This document shows, piece after piece, positions 6,671 through 12,810 of a stretch of DNA of 13,727 bases. Positions within the stretch are counted from its first letter, which is position 1; each line of letters starts with the position of its first letter. The DNA lies in the NCBI GenBank assembly GCA_964356295.1, contig CAYHHE010000081.1, forward strand, positions 1-13,727. The letters are read 5' to 3'. A program made the position numbers and the translations under genes. The notes under the pieces are model-generated. The model ran no database searches and was not told the origin of the DNA. It saw only the letters and a list, made by a program, of their open reading frames with translations. Origin of the DNA: CAVQGZ01 sp964356295. GTDB lineage: Bacteria > Actinomycetota > Actinomycetes > Jiangellales > Jiangellaceae.

Positions 6671-7495
6671 GTGCTGCGGCCCTTCCTCGACCCCGCCCTG
6701 CCGGTGCTGTGGCGCGCGCCGGGCCACGTCCAGGTCGGACTCGACCCGCGGCACGCCCGGGCGCTGGCCGACGCCCCTGCGCACACCCCTGCGCTGCTGA
6801 GTCTGCTGACCGGGACAAGCACGTGGGAGGCGCTGCAGCACCAGGCCCGCCCGCTACGCGGCGAGAGCACCCTGCGACGACTCGTCGGCCTGCTCCAGGC
6901 AGCCGGCATGCTCCAGGACGGTGCCCCCGCCAGCCGGTGGGAGCACGCGTGGGTCGAGGTCGTCGGTGCGGGCACCGCGGCGCGTACCGTCGCTGACGCG
7001 CTGCGCGCCGCCGGCGTCGGACGAGTGACCCGGCGCGACACACCGGTGGCACCCGGGCCGGACCTCGTGGTCGTCGCGGCCGCGCACGGGCGCCGCATGG
7101 ACCTTTCGGACGGCCTGGTGGCCAGCGGGACCGCTCACCTGTGGTGCCACGTCCGCGACGGCCGGGCGGTGGTCGGTCCCCTCGTCCGCCCTGGTCAGAC
7201 GAGCTGCCTGCGCTGCCACGACCTGCACCGCACCGACAGCGACCCGGTCTGGCCGCGCCTGGCCCTGACGTGGGAGGAGCAGCCGATGGCGCCCGGTGCC
7301 GCCGCGGCCACGCTGGTCGGCGTCCTGTCAGCACGTCAGACGCTGGCTTGGCTGCTCGGACGCTCGTGCGCCACCGTCGACGGCACGCTGGAGGAGCAGC
7401 CGGACGGCGGGTTCCTCCGCCAGGAGTGGACGCCACACCCGGGGTGCGGGTGCTCCTGGCCTGACGGCGGGTCGATCGATCACGGCGCGGTCTGA
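6671..7495 (+). CDS. Orphan ThiF/E1-like, RiPP leader-peptide-binding family protein
   Basis: Protein of 274 aa. The N-terminal part (about 10-60) has the LWRAPGHVQVGLDP...LLSLLTG layout seen before the peptide-clamp region of TOMM/bacteriocin cyclodehydratase-type ThiF proteins. Residues 94-120 form a Rossmann-like strand-loop-helix (VEVVGAGTAARTVADALRA). The GAGTAA loop lacks the full GxGxxG nucleotide motif, so ATP use is doubtful. Residues 169-197 (GPLVRPGQTSC..C...DSDPVWP) are very typical of this family. Cys179, Cys182, Cys259 and Cys261 (CLRC and CGC) make a complete four-cysteine zinc site. No precursor peptide, YcaO or dehydrogenase lies nearby, so the role is unknown; binding a peptide or protein tail is the best guess. 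It corresponds, as I recall, to Rv3196. GTG 6671 is chosen because the frame upstream runs into the crotonase gene and because a -10-like element sits 6 nt before it. Confidence 0.75.
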   Translation: MLRPFLDPALPVLWRAPGHVQVGLDPRHARALADAPAHTPALLSLLTGTSTWEALQHQARPLRGESTLRRLVGLLQAAGMLQDGAPASRWEHAWVEVVGAGTAARTVADALRAAGVGRVTRRDTPVAPGPDLVVVAAAHGRRMDLSDGLVASGTAHLWCHVRDGRAVVGPLVRPGQTSCLRCHDLHRTDSDPVWPRLALTWEEQPMAPGAAAATLVGVLSARQTLAWLLGRSCATVDGTLEEQPDGGFLRQEWTPHPGCGCSWPDGGSIDHGAV

Positions 7496-7527
7496 CCGTC
7501 CGGTAGGCGAACAGCGGGCCGGTGCCG

Positions 7528-7533
7528 CAGGAT
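7528..7533 (+). promoter_or_regulatory. -10 element for a leaderless ABC1 kinase mRNA
   Basis: CAGGAT is followed by ggaccc (6 nt) and GTG 7540. It lies in the 44-nt gap after the ThiF-like gene. The placement favours GTG 7540 over the in-frame GTG 7522, which lies upstream of this element. Confidence 0.5.
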
Positions 7534-7539
7534 GGACCC

Positions 7540-8871
7540 GTGCCCGACATCCCCCGCCGCGCGGCGAGCCGGACGGCCAAGCTCGCCGCCGTCCCGCTGG
7601 CGACGGCCGGGCGGAGGGCGTGGGGCCTGGGCAAGCGCCTCGGCGGCACCCCCGCCGAAGTGGTCGCCGCAGAGATGCAGGCCCGCACCGCCGAGCAGGT
7701 GTTCCGGGTGCTCGGCGAGCTCAAGGGTGGCGCGATGAAGTTCGGCCAGATCATGAGCATCTTCGAGGCTGCCCTGCCCGAGGAGGTCGCCACCCCGTAC
7801 CGAGCGACGCTGACCAAGCTGCAGGACTCCGCCCCTCCGATGCCGGCCGAGACCGTCCACGACGTGATCGCCGAGGACCTCGGGTGGGACTGGCGGGAGT
7901 TGTTCGCCAGCTTCGACGACCACCCGGCGGCCGCGGCCTCCATCGGACAGGTCCATCGGGCGGTCTGGGCTGACGGCCAGGACGTGGCCGTGAAGGTGCA
8001 GTACCCCGGCGCCGGGGATGCGCTACGAGCCGACCTCGCGCAGATCAGCCGGATGGCCCGCACCTTCGGGAGCATGATCCCCGGTGTCGACGTCAGGCCG
8101 ATCCTCGACGAGCTGAACGAGCGGCTCATGGAGGAGCTGGACTACCGGCTGGAGGCCGAGGCGCAGGACGCGTTCGCGCTGGGGTACGCCGACGATCCCG
8201 ACTTCGCCGTCCCGGGGGTGGTGCAGGGCGCCGAGCACGTGATCGTGTCCGAGTGGCTGCCCGGACGTCCGCTGTCGGACGTCATCGCGACGGGGACCCG
8301 GGAGGAACGCGACAGGGCCGGTGTGCTGTACGTGCGCTTCCTCTTCTCCGGCCCGGCACGAGTCGGGCTGCTGCACGCCGACCCGCATCCGGGCAACTAC
8401 CGGATCACCGAGGACGGCCGTCTCGGCGTGCTCGACTACGGCGCGGCGGCGCGGCTGCCCGGCGGACTGCCCGAATCCATCGGACGGCTCATGCGGGTGG
8501 CTGTCGGCGGAGACTCCGAGGCGATGCTGGAGGGGCTGCGCAGGGAGGGGTTCGTCAAGCCGCACGTCCATGTGGACGCCCAGGAGCTCCACGACTACCT
8601 CTCCCCGTTCATCGAGCCCGCCGCGGTGGAGAACTTCCAGTTCAGCCGCGAGTGGATGCGCTCGCAGTTCAACCGGATCAACGACCCCACCAAGCAGAAC
8701 TACTCGATCGCACTCAAGCTCAACCTGCCCCCGTCGTACCTGCTCATCCACCGCGTCTGGCTGGCCGGGATCGGGGTGCTCTCCCAGCTGGACGCGCATG
8801 CCCCGTTCCGTCAGGAGCTGGAGTCGTGGCTGCCCGGGTTCGCTGACGAGCCCGACTTGGCTTCGGCCTGA
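7540..8871 (+). CDS. ABC1/AarF/UbiB-family atypical protein kinase-like protein
   Basis: Protein of 443 aa with every signature of the ABC1 family: the KxGQ motif (KFGQ, 67-70) in the N-terminal extension, an alanine-rich nucleotide loop instead of the glycine loop (AAAAS, 130-134), the VAVK lysine (Lys152), the ExD motif (EELD, Asp201), the catalytic loop HADPHPGN (279-286) and the metal-binding DYG (299-301). Family members (UbiB, COQ8) act in lipid or isoprenoid-quinone metabolism, bind ATP and often show ATPase rather than protein-kinase activity. The role in actinomycetes, which use menaquinone, is unclear. It corresponds to Rv3197, which as I recall begins with a similar Ile-Pro-Arg...AARTAKLA N-terminus; GTG 7540 gives that start. 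It lies 44 nt after the ThiF-like gene on the same strand. Its last 61 bp overlap the end of the convergent helicase gene. Confidence 0.92.
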   Translation: MPDIPRRAASRTAKLAAVPLATAGRRAWGLGKRLGGTPAEVVAAEMQARTAEQVFRVLGELKGGAMKFGQIMSIFEAALPEEVATPYRATLTKLQDSAPPMPAETVHDVIAEDLGWDWRELFASFDDHPAAAASIGQVHRAVWADGQDVAVKVQYPGAGDALRADLAQISRMARTFGSMIPGVDVRPILDELNERLMEELDYRLEAEAQDAFALGYADDPDFAVPGVVQGAEHVIVSEWLPGRPLSDVIATGTREERDRAGVLYVRFLFSGPARVGLLHADPHPGNYRITEDGRLGVLDYGAAARLPGGLPESIGRLMRVAVGGDSEAMLEGLRREGFVKPHVHVDAQELHDYLSPFIEPAAVENFQFSREWMRSQFNRINDPTKQNYSIALKLNLPPSYLLIHRVWLAGIGVLSQLDAHAPFRQELESWLPGFADEPDLASA

Positions 8872-10643
8872 CGCTGGACCTCGACGGGGGCGCAGGAGCC
8901 TTCCAGGAGCGGGGCGATGAACCGACTCGGCCGACGTGGCCGGCCCTGCCCCGGTCCGCGGCGTGCCGCCCACGGCACGCGCAGCTGATCCCGGGCCCGG
9001 GTCAGCCCCACGTACAGCAACCGCTGCTCCTCCCTCATGGCCGGCCCGTCCAGCAGGCGTGGCACGGCCGCAGCACTCGGGATGCCACCGTCGTGGGCGC
9101 CGACGACGACGACGCTGCTCCACTCCTGCCCTTTGGTCGCGTGCAACGTGGCGACGGTGACCCCTGCCCCCTTGGGCTCCGCGCCGACGTGCGCCTGCTC
9201 CCTCAGGTGATCGACCAGGCCTGTCAACGTCGTCTCGGCAGGCGTCTGCGCGGCCCCGGCCTCCCACTCCCTGGCCGCTGCCAGCACCGCCGCCCAGGAC
9301 TCCCAGCGGGCCGACTCCCGAGCCGAGGCCGGACGGCCGGAGGTCCATCCAGCGTCGACCATCACGGCCTCCACCAGGTCGCTGACCGAGTCGCCACCCG
9401 GGCCGCGTCGGGCGGCGGCGGCCAGCAGGGCCAGCAGCTGGCGCACCTCCGGCCGCTCGTAGAACGGTGTTCCGCCGCGTACGGCCACCCGGAGACCCCG
9501 CTCGGCGAGGGCCCGGACGATGCGCGGTAGCTCGGCGTGGGTGCGGGCCAGCACGGCCACGTCCCGCTCGGGCGTGCCCGCATCGACGTCGTGCCGGACC
9601 TGCGCGGCGACGGTGTCCGCCTCGTCGGAGTCCGAGTCGGTCTCGATGATCGTCACCGGCGTCCTGGCCGACTCCCGCACCGCCGACAGCCGCGGCCCGG
9701 GCCCGGCGTCGGCCCCCACCGCGGCAGCGACGGCCAGCACCTCCGGGACGGACCGGTAGTTGCGGGTGAGCTCGACCGTCGTCGTCCCGGGGAACCGGGA
9801 GGGGAACTCGCGGAGGAACTGCGCCCGGGCACCGGCGAAGGAGTAGATGGCCTGGCGTGGGTCGCCGACCACGCAGACGTCGTCCCGCTCGCCCAGCCAG
9901 CACTCGAGCAGACGGTGCTGCAGCCCGGAGACGTCCTGGAACTCGTCGACGACGAACCACCGGTAGCGGCGACGCACGGCACGGGCTGCGGCCGGCTGGG
10001 TCTCGAGCACTCCGACGGCTGCCAGCAGGACGTCTTCGAGGTCGAGGCGTCCCACACGGGTGAGCGCATCGGTGTAGCGGGTGTACAACCGTGCCAGCTG
10101 CGCTGGGGTGGCGCCGACGAGGCGGCGTCGGTCCGCCAGCGCCCGCTCCGCGTAGTCGGTCGCTGCGATGTTGGACACCTTCGCCCACGCGATCTCGCCG
10201 GCGAGGTCCCGGACGTTGCCGGTGATCCCCTCAGCCTCGGCCAGCGCGGCGAGAAGATGCTCCGGGGAGTCCTGCACCGCAGGGAACGGGATGCCGTACA
10301 ACCGGGGCCAGAAGTAGCGCATCTGACTCAGCGCAGCGGAGTGGAACGTTCGAGAACTCACTCCCGGGACGCCGAGCCGTGCCAGCCGTCCACGCATCTC
10401 CGCGGCAGCACGGGTGGTGAACGTCACTGCGAGCACACCCTCGGCAAGGAACGCCCCGGTGGCCACCCCGTAGGCGACGCGATGGGTCAGTGCCCGAGTC
10501 TTGCCGGTCCCGGCGCCGGCCAGCACGCAGACCGGGCCCTCCACGGCGGTCGCCGCCTGGCGCTGCTGCGGGTCAAGGGGGGCGAGCAGGGCCTCGGGGT
10601 CGGCCAGGGGTGGCCCGCTCACCGGCAGGTCGTGACGGGCCAC
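8811..10643 (-). CDS. uvrD2: UvrD/Rep-family superfamily 1A DNA helicase (UvrD2-type, short form)
   Basis: Protein of 610 aa, an ATP-dependent 3'-5' DNA helicase. Visible motifs in order: Q motif (LDPQQRQAA, 23-31), Walker A (GAGTGKT, 43-49), Ia (VTFTTRAAAEMR, 73-84), II (DEFQD, 233-237), III (GDPRQAIYSFAGA, 260-272), IV (LTRNYRS, 292-298), V (ATLHATKGQEW, 498-508) and VI (LYVGLTRARDQL, 543-554). Context (next to mycoredoxin and NudC) and sequence point to UvrD2 rather than UvrD1. Mycobacterial UvrD2, about 700 aa, carries after motif VI an HRDC domain and a four-cysteine module. Here the chain ends about 55 residues after motif VI and has neither. Residues 591-610 are coded antisense to the end of the ABC1 kinase gene. 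The GTG start at 10643 lies 6 nt after a CAGGAT -10 element. Confidence 0.9.
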   Translation of the reverse strand: MARHDLPVSGPPLADPEALLAPLDPQQRQAATAVEGPVCVLAGAGTGKTRALTHRVAYGVATGAFLAEGVLAVTFTTRAAAEMRGRLARLGVPGVSSRTFHSAALSQMRYFWPRLYGIPFPAVQDSPEHLLAALAEAEGITGNVRDLAGEIAWAKVSNIAATDYAERALADRRRLVGATPAQLARLYTRYTDALTRVGRLDLEDVLLAAVGVLETQPAAARAVRRRYRWFVVDEFQDVSGLQHRLLECWLGERDDVCVVGDPRQAIYSFAGARAQFLREFPSRFPGTTTVELTRNYRSVPEVLAVAAAVGADAGPGPRLSAVRESARTPVTIIETDSDSDEADTVAAQVRHDVDAGTPERDVAVLARTHAELPRIVRALAERGLRVAVRGGTPFYERPEVRQLLALLAAAARRGPGGDSVSDLVEAVMVDAGWTSGRPASARESARWESWAAVLAAAREWEAGAAQTPAETTLTGLVDHLREQAHVGAEPKGAGVTVATLHATKGQEWSSVVVVGAHDGGIPSAAAVPRLLDGPAMREEQRLLYVGLTRARDQLRVPWAARRGPGQGRPRRPSRFIAPLLEGSCAPVEVQRQAEAKSGSSANPGSHDSSS

Positions 10644-10649
10644 CGGGTC

Positions 10650-10655
10650 ATCCTG
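10650..10655 (-). promoter_or_regulatory. -10 element for a leaderless uvrD2 mRNA
   Basis: On the minus strand CAGGAT is followed by GACCCG (6 nt) and the GTG start. A GCGACC hexamer 18 nt upstream is a weak -35 candidate. Hexamer and spacing nearly repeat those of the ABC1 kinase gene. Confidence 0.5.
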
Positions 10656-10733
10656 GCGCAGCAGTACGACACCGGTCGCCTCGGCCCCGAGTCGCCGGAT
10701 CTAGTTGACCATGCAACGATGGGCAGCGCCGCC

Positions 10734-10740
10734 GAGGGGG
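10734..10740 (+). promoter_or_regulatory. Shine-Dalgarno sequence of the mycoredoxin gene
   Basis: GAGGGGG ends 4 nt before ATG 10745 and 7 nt before ATG 10748. The spacing favours the second ATG. This gene is therefore leadered. TTGACC at 10705-10710 resembles a -35, but no -10 is visible at the right distance, so the promoter is unresolved. Confidence 0.6.
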
Positions 10741-10747
10741 ACTGATG

Positions 10748-10981
10748 ATGATCATGTACACGACGTCCTGGTGTGGGTTCTGCCACCGACTCAAGCGTCA
10801 CCTCGAGCGCGAAGGCATCCCCTTCAGGGAGGTCGACATCGAGCACGACCCCGCGGCGGCCACGCTCGTGATGTCGCTCAACCACGGCAACGCGACCGTG
10901 CCGACCGTGGTGTTCCCGGACGGGTCCTCGGCCACGAACCCGTCCGCCGCCGAGGTCAGTTCTCGGCTGGCCGCCCCCTGA
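10748..10981 (+). CDS. mrx1: Mycoredoxin-1-like glutaredoxin-family protein
   Basis: Protein of 77 aa (78 if ATG 10745 is used), a single thioredoxin-fold glutaredoxin domain. The active site CGFC sits in YTTSWCGFCHRLK; cis-proline TVPTVVF and the C-terminal TNPSAAEV segment follow, matching Mrx1 (Rv3198A, CGYC) closely. Mycoredoxin uses mycothiol in place of glutathione to reduce S-mycothiolated proteins by a monothiol mechanism in the cytosol; this implies a mycothiol-producing host. It is divergent from uvrD2 with about 100 nt between starts and ends only 2 bp from the end of nudC. The same three-gene arrangement exists in M. tuberculosis, as I recall. The Shine-Dalgarno sequence at 10734-10740 decides the start. 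Confidence 0.88.
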   Translation: MIMYTTSWCGFCHRLKRHLEREGIPFREVDIEHDPAAATLVMSLNHGNATVPTVVFPDGSSATNPSAAEVSSRLAAP

Positions 10982-10983
10982 CC

Positions 10984-11928
10984 TCAGCGCCACACGCCCG
11001 ACGCACGCAGCTCGGCGCCGTACCAGCCCTCGATGAGGCGGCGGGCCACCGAGACCTCCGGCGGCACCACCAGGTCACCGGTGCCCGCCGCGTCCGCCAG
11101 GCTCTCGCGGTCGAACCAGCGCGCCTCCACGATCTCCTGCCCGTCGACGACCACCGCGGCGTCCTCGCGGTGGCCCGGGGCAGCGACGGCGTAGTAGGCC
11201 AGCATGAGGCTGGCCGGGAACGGCCACGGCTGGCTCCCGGCGTACCCGACCGACGACACCGGCAACCCGACCTCCTCGAGCACCTCCCGGCCCACCGCGT
11301 CCTCCACCGTCTCCCCCGGCTCGACGAACCCGGCCAACGTGGAGAACCGTCCGGCCGGCCACGACGCCTGGCGCCCCAGCAGGGCTCGGTCCTCACCCGG
11401 CGGACCCCCGTCCAGCACCAGGACGATGACGGCCGGGTCGGTTCGCGGGTGGTGCTCGCTGCCGTCCTGCGGGCAGCGCCGCGCGTAGCCGCCGTTGGTC
11501 GACGCGGTAGGCGTCCCGCAGCGCGCGCAGCGTGGATGCGACTCGTGCCAGTTCGTCAGGGCCACCGCGTGCATGAGCAGGCCCAGCTGCTCGCTGCCGA
11601 GTCGTGCTGCTGCCGAGCCCAGGCTGTGGGCGCGCTCGTCCGCGAGCCGCGCGTCGGGTCGCACGGCGAACAGGCAGCCGCCCTCGGCGCCGCGACCGAG
11701 CAGGATGCGCTCCCCGTCCGGTGCCTGCTGCGGGCTGAGCAGGACCAGCCCCGAGCCGTCCATCAGCGCGCGGCCGTGGCCGACCACGAGGACGCGACTG
11801 CGCTGGTCGGCCCACGCCTCATCCAGAGCCGCGCCGTCGCCGCGGATCTCCACGGCCCGGTCGTCGACGGATCCGTCGAACGCCCGGGACTCACCCAACG
11901 TGTACGGGGTCGGCACGAGCGCAGGCAC
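10984..11928 (-). CDS. nudC: NudC, NAD(H) pyrophosphatase / NAD-RNA decapping Nudix hydrolase
   Basis: Protein of 314 aa. It cleaves NAD(H) to NMN(H) and AMP, and in characterised homologs removes NAD caps from RNA. The Nudix box (200-222, GFVEPGET...REVLEEVGL) matches Gx5Ex7REUxEExGU completely. The NADH-pyrophosphatase signature SQPWPFP is at 232-238. The zinc ribbon before the Nudix domain has Cys134, Cys137 and Cys152, but the fourth ligand position is Asp155 (CPQD), a variant I believe is common in actinobacteria. The open frame extends to 12027, but that would overlap the divergent phosphorylase gene. GTG 11928, 7 nt after a TACGCT -10 element, gives a family-like N-terminus. It corresponds to Rv3199c. 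Confidence 0.93.
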   Translation of the reverse strand: MPALVPTPYTLGESRAFDGSVDDRAVEIRGDGAALDEAWADQRSRVLVVGHGRALMDGSGLVLLSPQQAPDGERILLGRGAEGGCLFAVRPDARLADERAHSLGSAAARLGSEQLGLLMHAVALTNWHESHPRCARCGTPTASTNGGYARRCPQDGSEHHPRTDPAVIVLVLDGGPPGEDRALLGRQASWPAGRFSTLAGFVEPGETVEDAVGREVLEEVGLPVSSVGYAGSQPWPFPASLMLAYYAVAAPGHREDAAVVVDGQEIVEARWFDRESLADAAGTGDLVVPPEVSVARRLIEGWYGAELRASGVWR

Positions 11929-11935
11929 GTCCTCG

Positions 11936-11941
11936 AGCGTA
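11936..11941 (-). promoter_or_regulatory. -10 element for a leaderless nudC mRNA
   Basis: On the minus strand TACGCT (TANNNT) is followed by CGAGGAC (7 nt) and GTG 11928. The purine-rich GAGGA within those 7 nt is too close to the start to be a usual ribosome binding site. This element decides the nudC start. Confidence 0.55.
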
Positions 11942-12004
11942 GGACGAGGGGCGCCGACCTGCGCGCGGTCGTCGGGGGTTCCCCCCACCGGCCGAGCGGG
12001 CTGC

Positions 12005-12010
12005 AAGGAT
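12005..12010 (+). promoter_or_regulatory. -10-like element upstream of the purine phosphorylase gene
   Basis: AAGGAT is followed by gcccacc (7 nt) and GTG 12018. The hexamer keeps A2 and T6 but has A at position 1, so it is weaker than its neighbours. It overlaps ATG 12009, which argues against that ATG as the start. Confidence 0.4.
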
Positions 12011-12017
12011 GCCCACC

Positions 12018-12728
12018 GTGAGCACACACATCGGGGCCGAGCCCGGCCAGATCGCCGACCGCATCCTGCTTCCTGGAGATCCGCTGCGCGCCCAGTGGAT
12101 CGCAGAGACCTACCTCACCGACGCCGTCTGCTACTCCACCGTGCGCAACATGCTCGGCTTCACCGGGACCTTCGAAGGAACCCGAGTGTCGGTCCAGGGC
12201 ACCGGCATGGGACAGCCGTCCCTGTCGATCTACGTCCACGAGCTCATCGTCGAGTACGGGGTGCGCACCCTGGTGCGCGTCGGGTCCTGCGGTGGGATGC
12301 GGCCGGAGGTGAAGGTGCGTGACCTGGTGGTGGCGATGAGCGCGAGCACCGACTCGGCCATGAACCGGCACCGCTTCGAGGGGATCGACTACGCACCCAC
12401 AGCCGACTTCGACCTGCTGTGCGCCCTCGTCGAGCAGTGCCGGGCCACCGGCAACGACGTTCACGTCGGCCAGGTGGCGACCTGGGACGTCTTCTACTCC
12501 GACCGCCCGGAGCTGCGTGAGCGCCTCACCGACTACGGCGTGCTGGCCGTAGAGATGGAGACCTCCGCGCTCTACACCCTGGCCGCCAAGCACTCGGCCC
12601 GGGCGGCCGCGGTCTGCACGGTCAGCGACAGCCTGGTCACCAACGAGGAGACCAGTGCCGAGGAGCGCGAACGCACGTTCTCGACGATGGTGCAGGCGGC
12701 GCTTCGGGCGGTGGTCCACGCCGTCTGA
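12018..12728 (+). CDS. deoD: Purine nucleoside phosphorylase, DeoD type
   Basis: Protein of 236 aa, matching E. coli DeoD in length and along its whole sequence. Visible motifs: LLPGDPLRA (18-26, phosphate-binding loop), NMLGFTGTFEG (44-54), RVGSCGG (87-93), VEMET (178-182, ribose binding) and CTVSD with Asp204, which protonates the purine, supported by Arg217 in SAEERERTF. It converts purine (deoxy)nucleosides plus phosphate to the free base and (deoxy)ribose-1-phosphate in salvage; the DeoD type accepts 6-amino and 6-oxo purines and is usually hexameric. GTG 12018 aligns with the E. coli N-terminus and puts Asp204 and Arg217 at the E. coli numbers; ATG 12009 would add three residues. It is divergent from nudC, with 89 nt between starts. 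Confidence 0.93.
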   Translation: MSTHIGAEPGQIADRILLPGDPLRAQWIAETYLTDAVCYSTVRNMLGFTGTFEGTRVSVQGTGMGQPSLSIYVHELIVEYGVRTLVRVGSCGGMRPEVKVRDLVVAMSASTDSAMNRHRFEGIDYAPTADFDLLCALVEQCRATGNDVHVGQVATWDVFYSDRPELRERLTDYGVLAVEMETSALYTLAAKHSARAAAVCTVSDSLVTNEETSAEERERTFSTMVQAALRAVVHAV

Positions 12729-12741
12729 GCCGGCGCAGCGG

Positions 12742-12791
12742 TCCGGCGTCCCGGTCGCCGAGGAGGGCGCCGACGATGCGGGACGGCCGGA
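12742..12791 (+). terminator. Candidate terminator hairpin after deoD
   Basis: TCCGG plus CGTCCCG (12742-12753) pair with CGGGACG and CCGGA (12779-12785, 12787-12791), 12 bp with one bulged G at 12786 and a 25-nt loop. It begins 13 nt after the deoD stop and ends 7 nt before the -10 of the next gene, so it covers the place where that gene's -35 would lie. There is no U tract. Confidence 0.4.
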
Positions 12792-12798
12792 GGGCACC

Positions 12799-12804
12799 TA
12801 GCCT
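12799..12804 (+). promoter_or_regulatory. -10 element for a leaderless EEP-family gene
   Basis: TAGCCT (TANNNT) is followed by cggggc (6 nt) and GTG 12811. This supports GTG as both the first base of the mRNA and the start codon. Confidence 0.55.
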
Positions 12805-12810
12805 CGGGGC

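Noticed and set aside
6632..6841. Possible N-terminal extension of the crotonase up to 6841
   Set aside because: It would overlap the ThiF-like gene, and the strong Shine-Dalgarno sequence at 6644-6638 fits ATG 6631.
6400..7600. RiPP precursor peptide near the ThiF-like gene
   Set aside because: I looked for a short Cys/Ser/Thr-rich frame with a start signal in the gaps and found none; the gaps are only about 40 nt each.
6663..8129. Open frame of 488 codons on the minus strand
   Set aside because: It is antisense to the ThiF-like and ABC1 genes, Arg/Ser-rich, without motifs.
8023..10188. Open frame of 721 codons on the minus strand
   Set aside because: It spans the ABC1 kinase and uvrD2 genes in the wrong frame and reads as Arg/Gly/Ala-rich noise.
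10705..10710. TTGACC as the -35 of the mycoredoxin promoter
   Set aside because: No TANNNT-like hexamer lies 16-19 nt downstream, and no SigH/SigR-type GGAA...GTT pair is visible, so no promoter is called.
9537..10745. Open frame of 402 codons on the plus strand opposite uvrD2
   Set aside because: No motifs, and composition typical of an antisense shadow; uvrD2 motifs on the other strand are complete.
10705..12021. Open frame of 438 codons on the plus strand
   Set aside because: It covers mycoredoxin in another frame and runs antisense to nudC; both real genes have full motifs.
11763..12797. Open frame of 344 codons on the minus strand opposite deoD
   Set aside because: It is antisense to a complete DeoD protein and has no family features.
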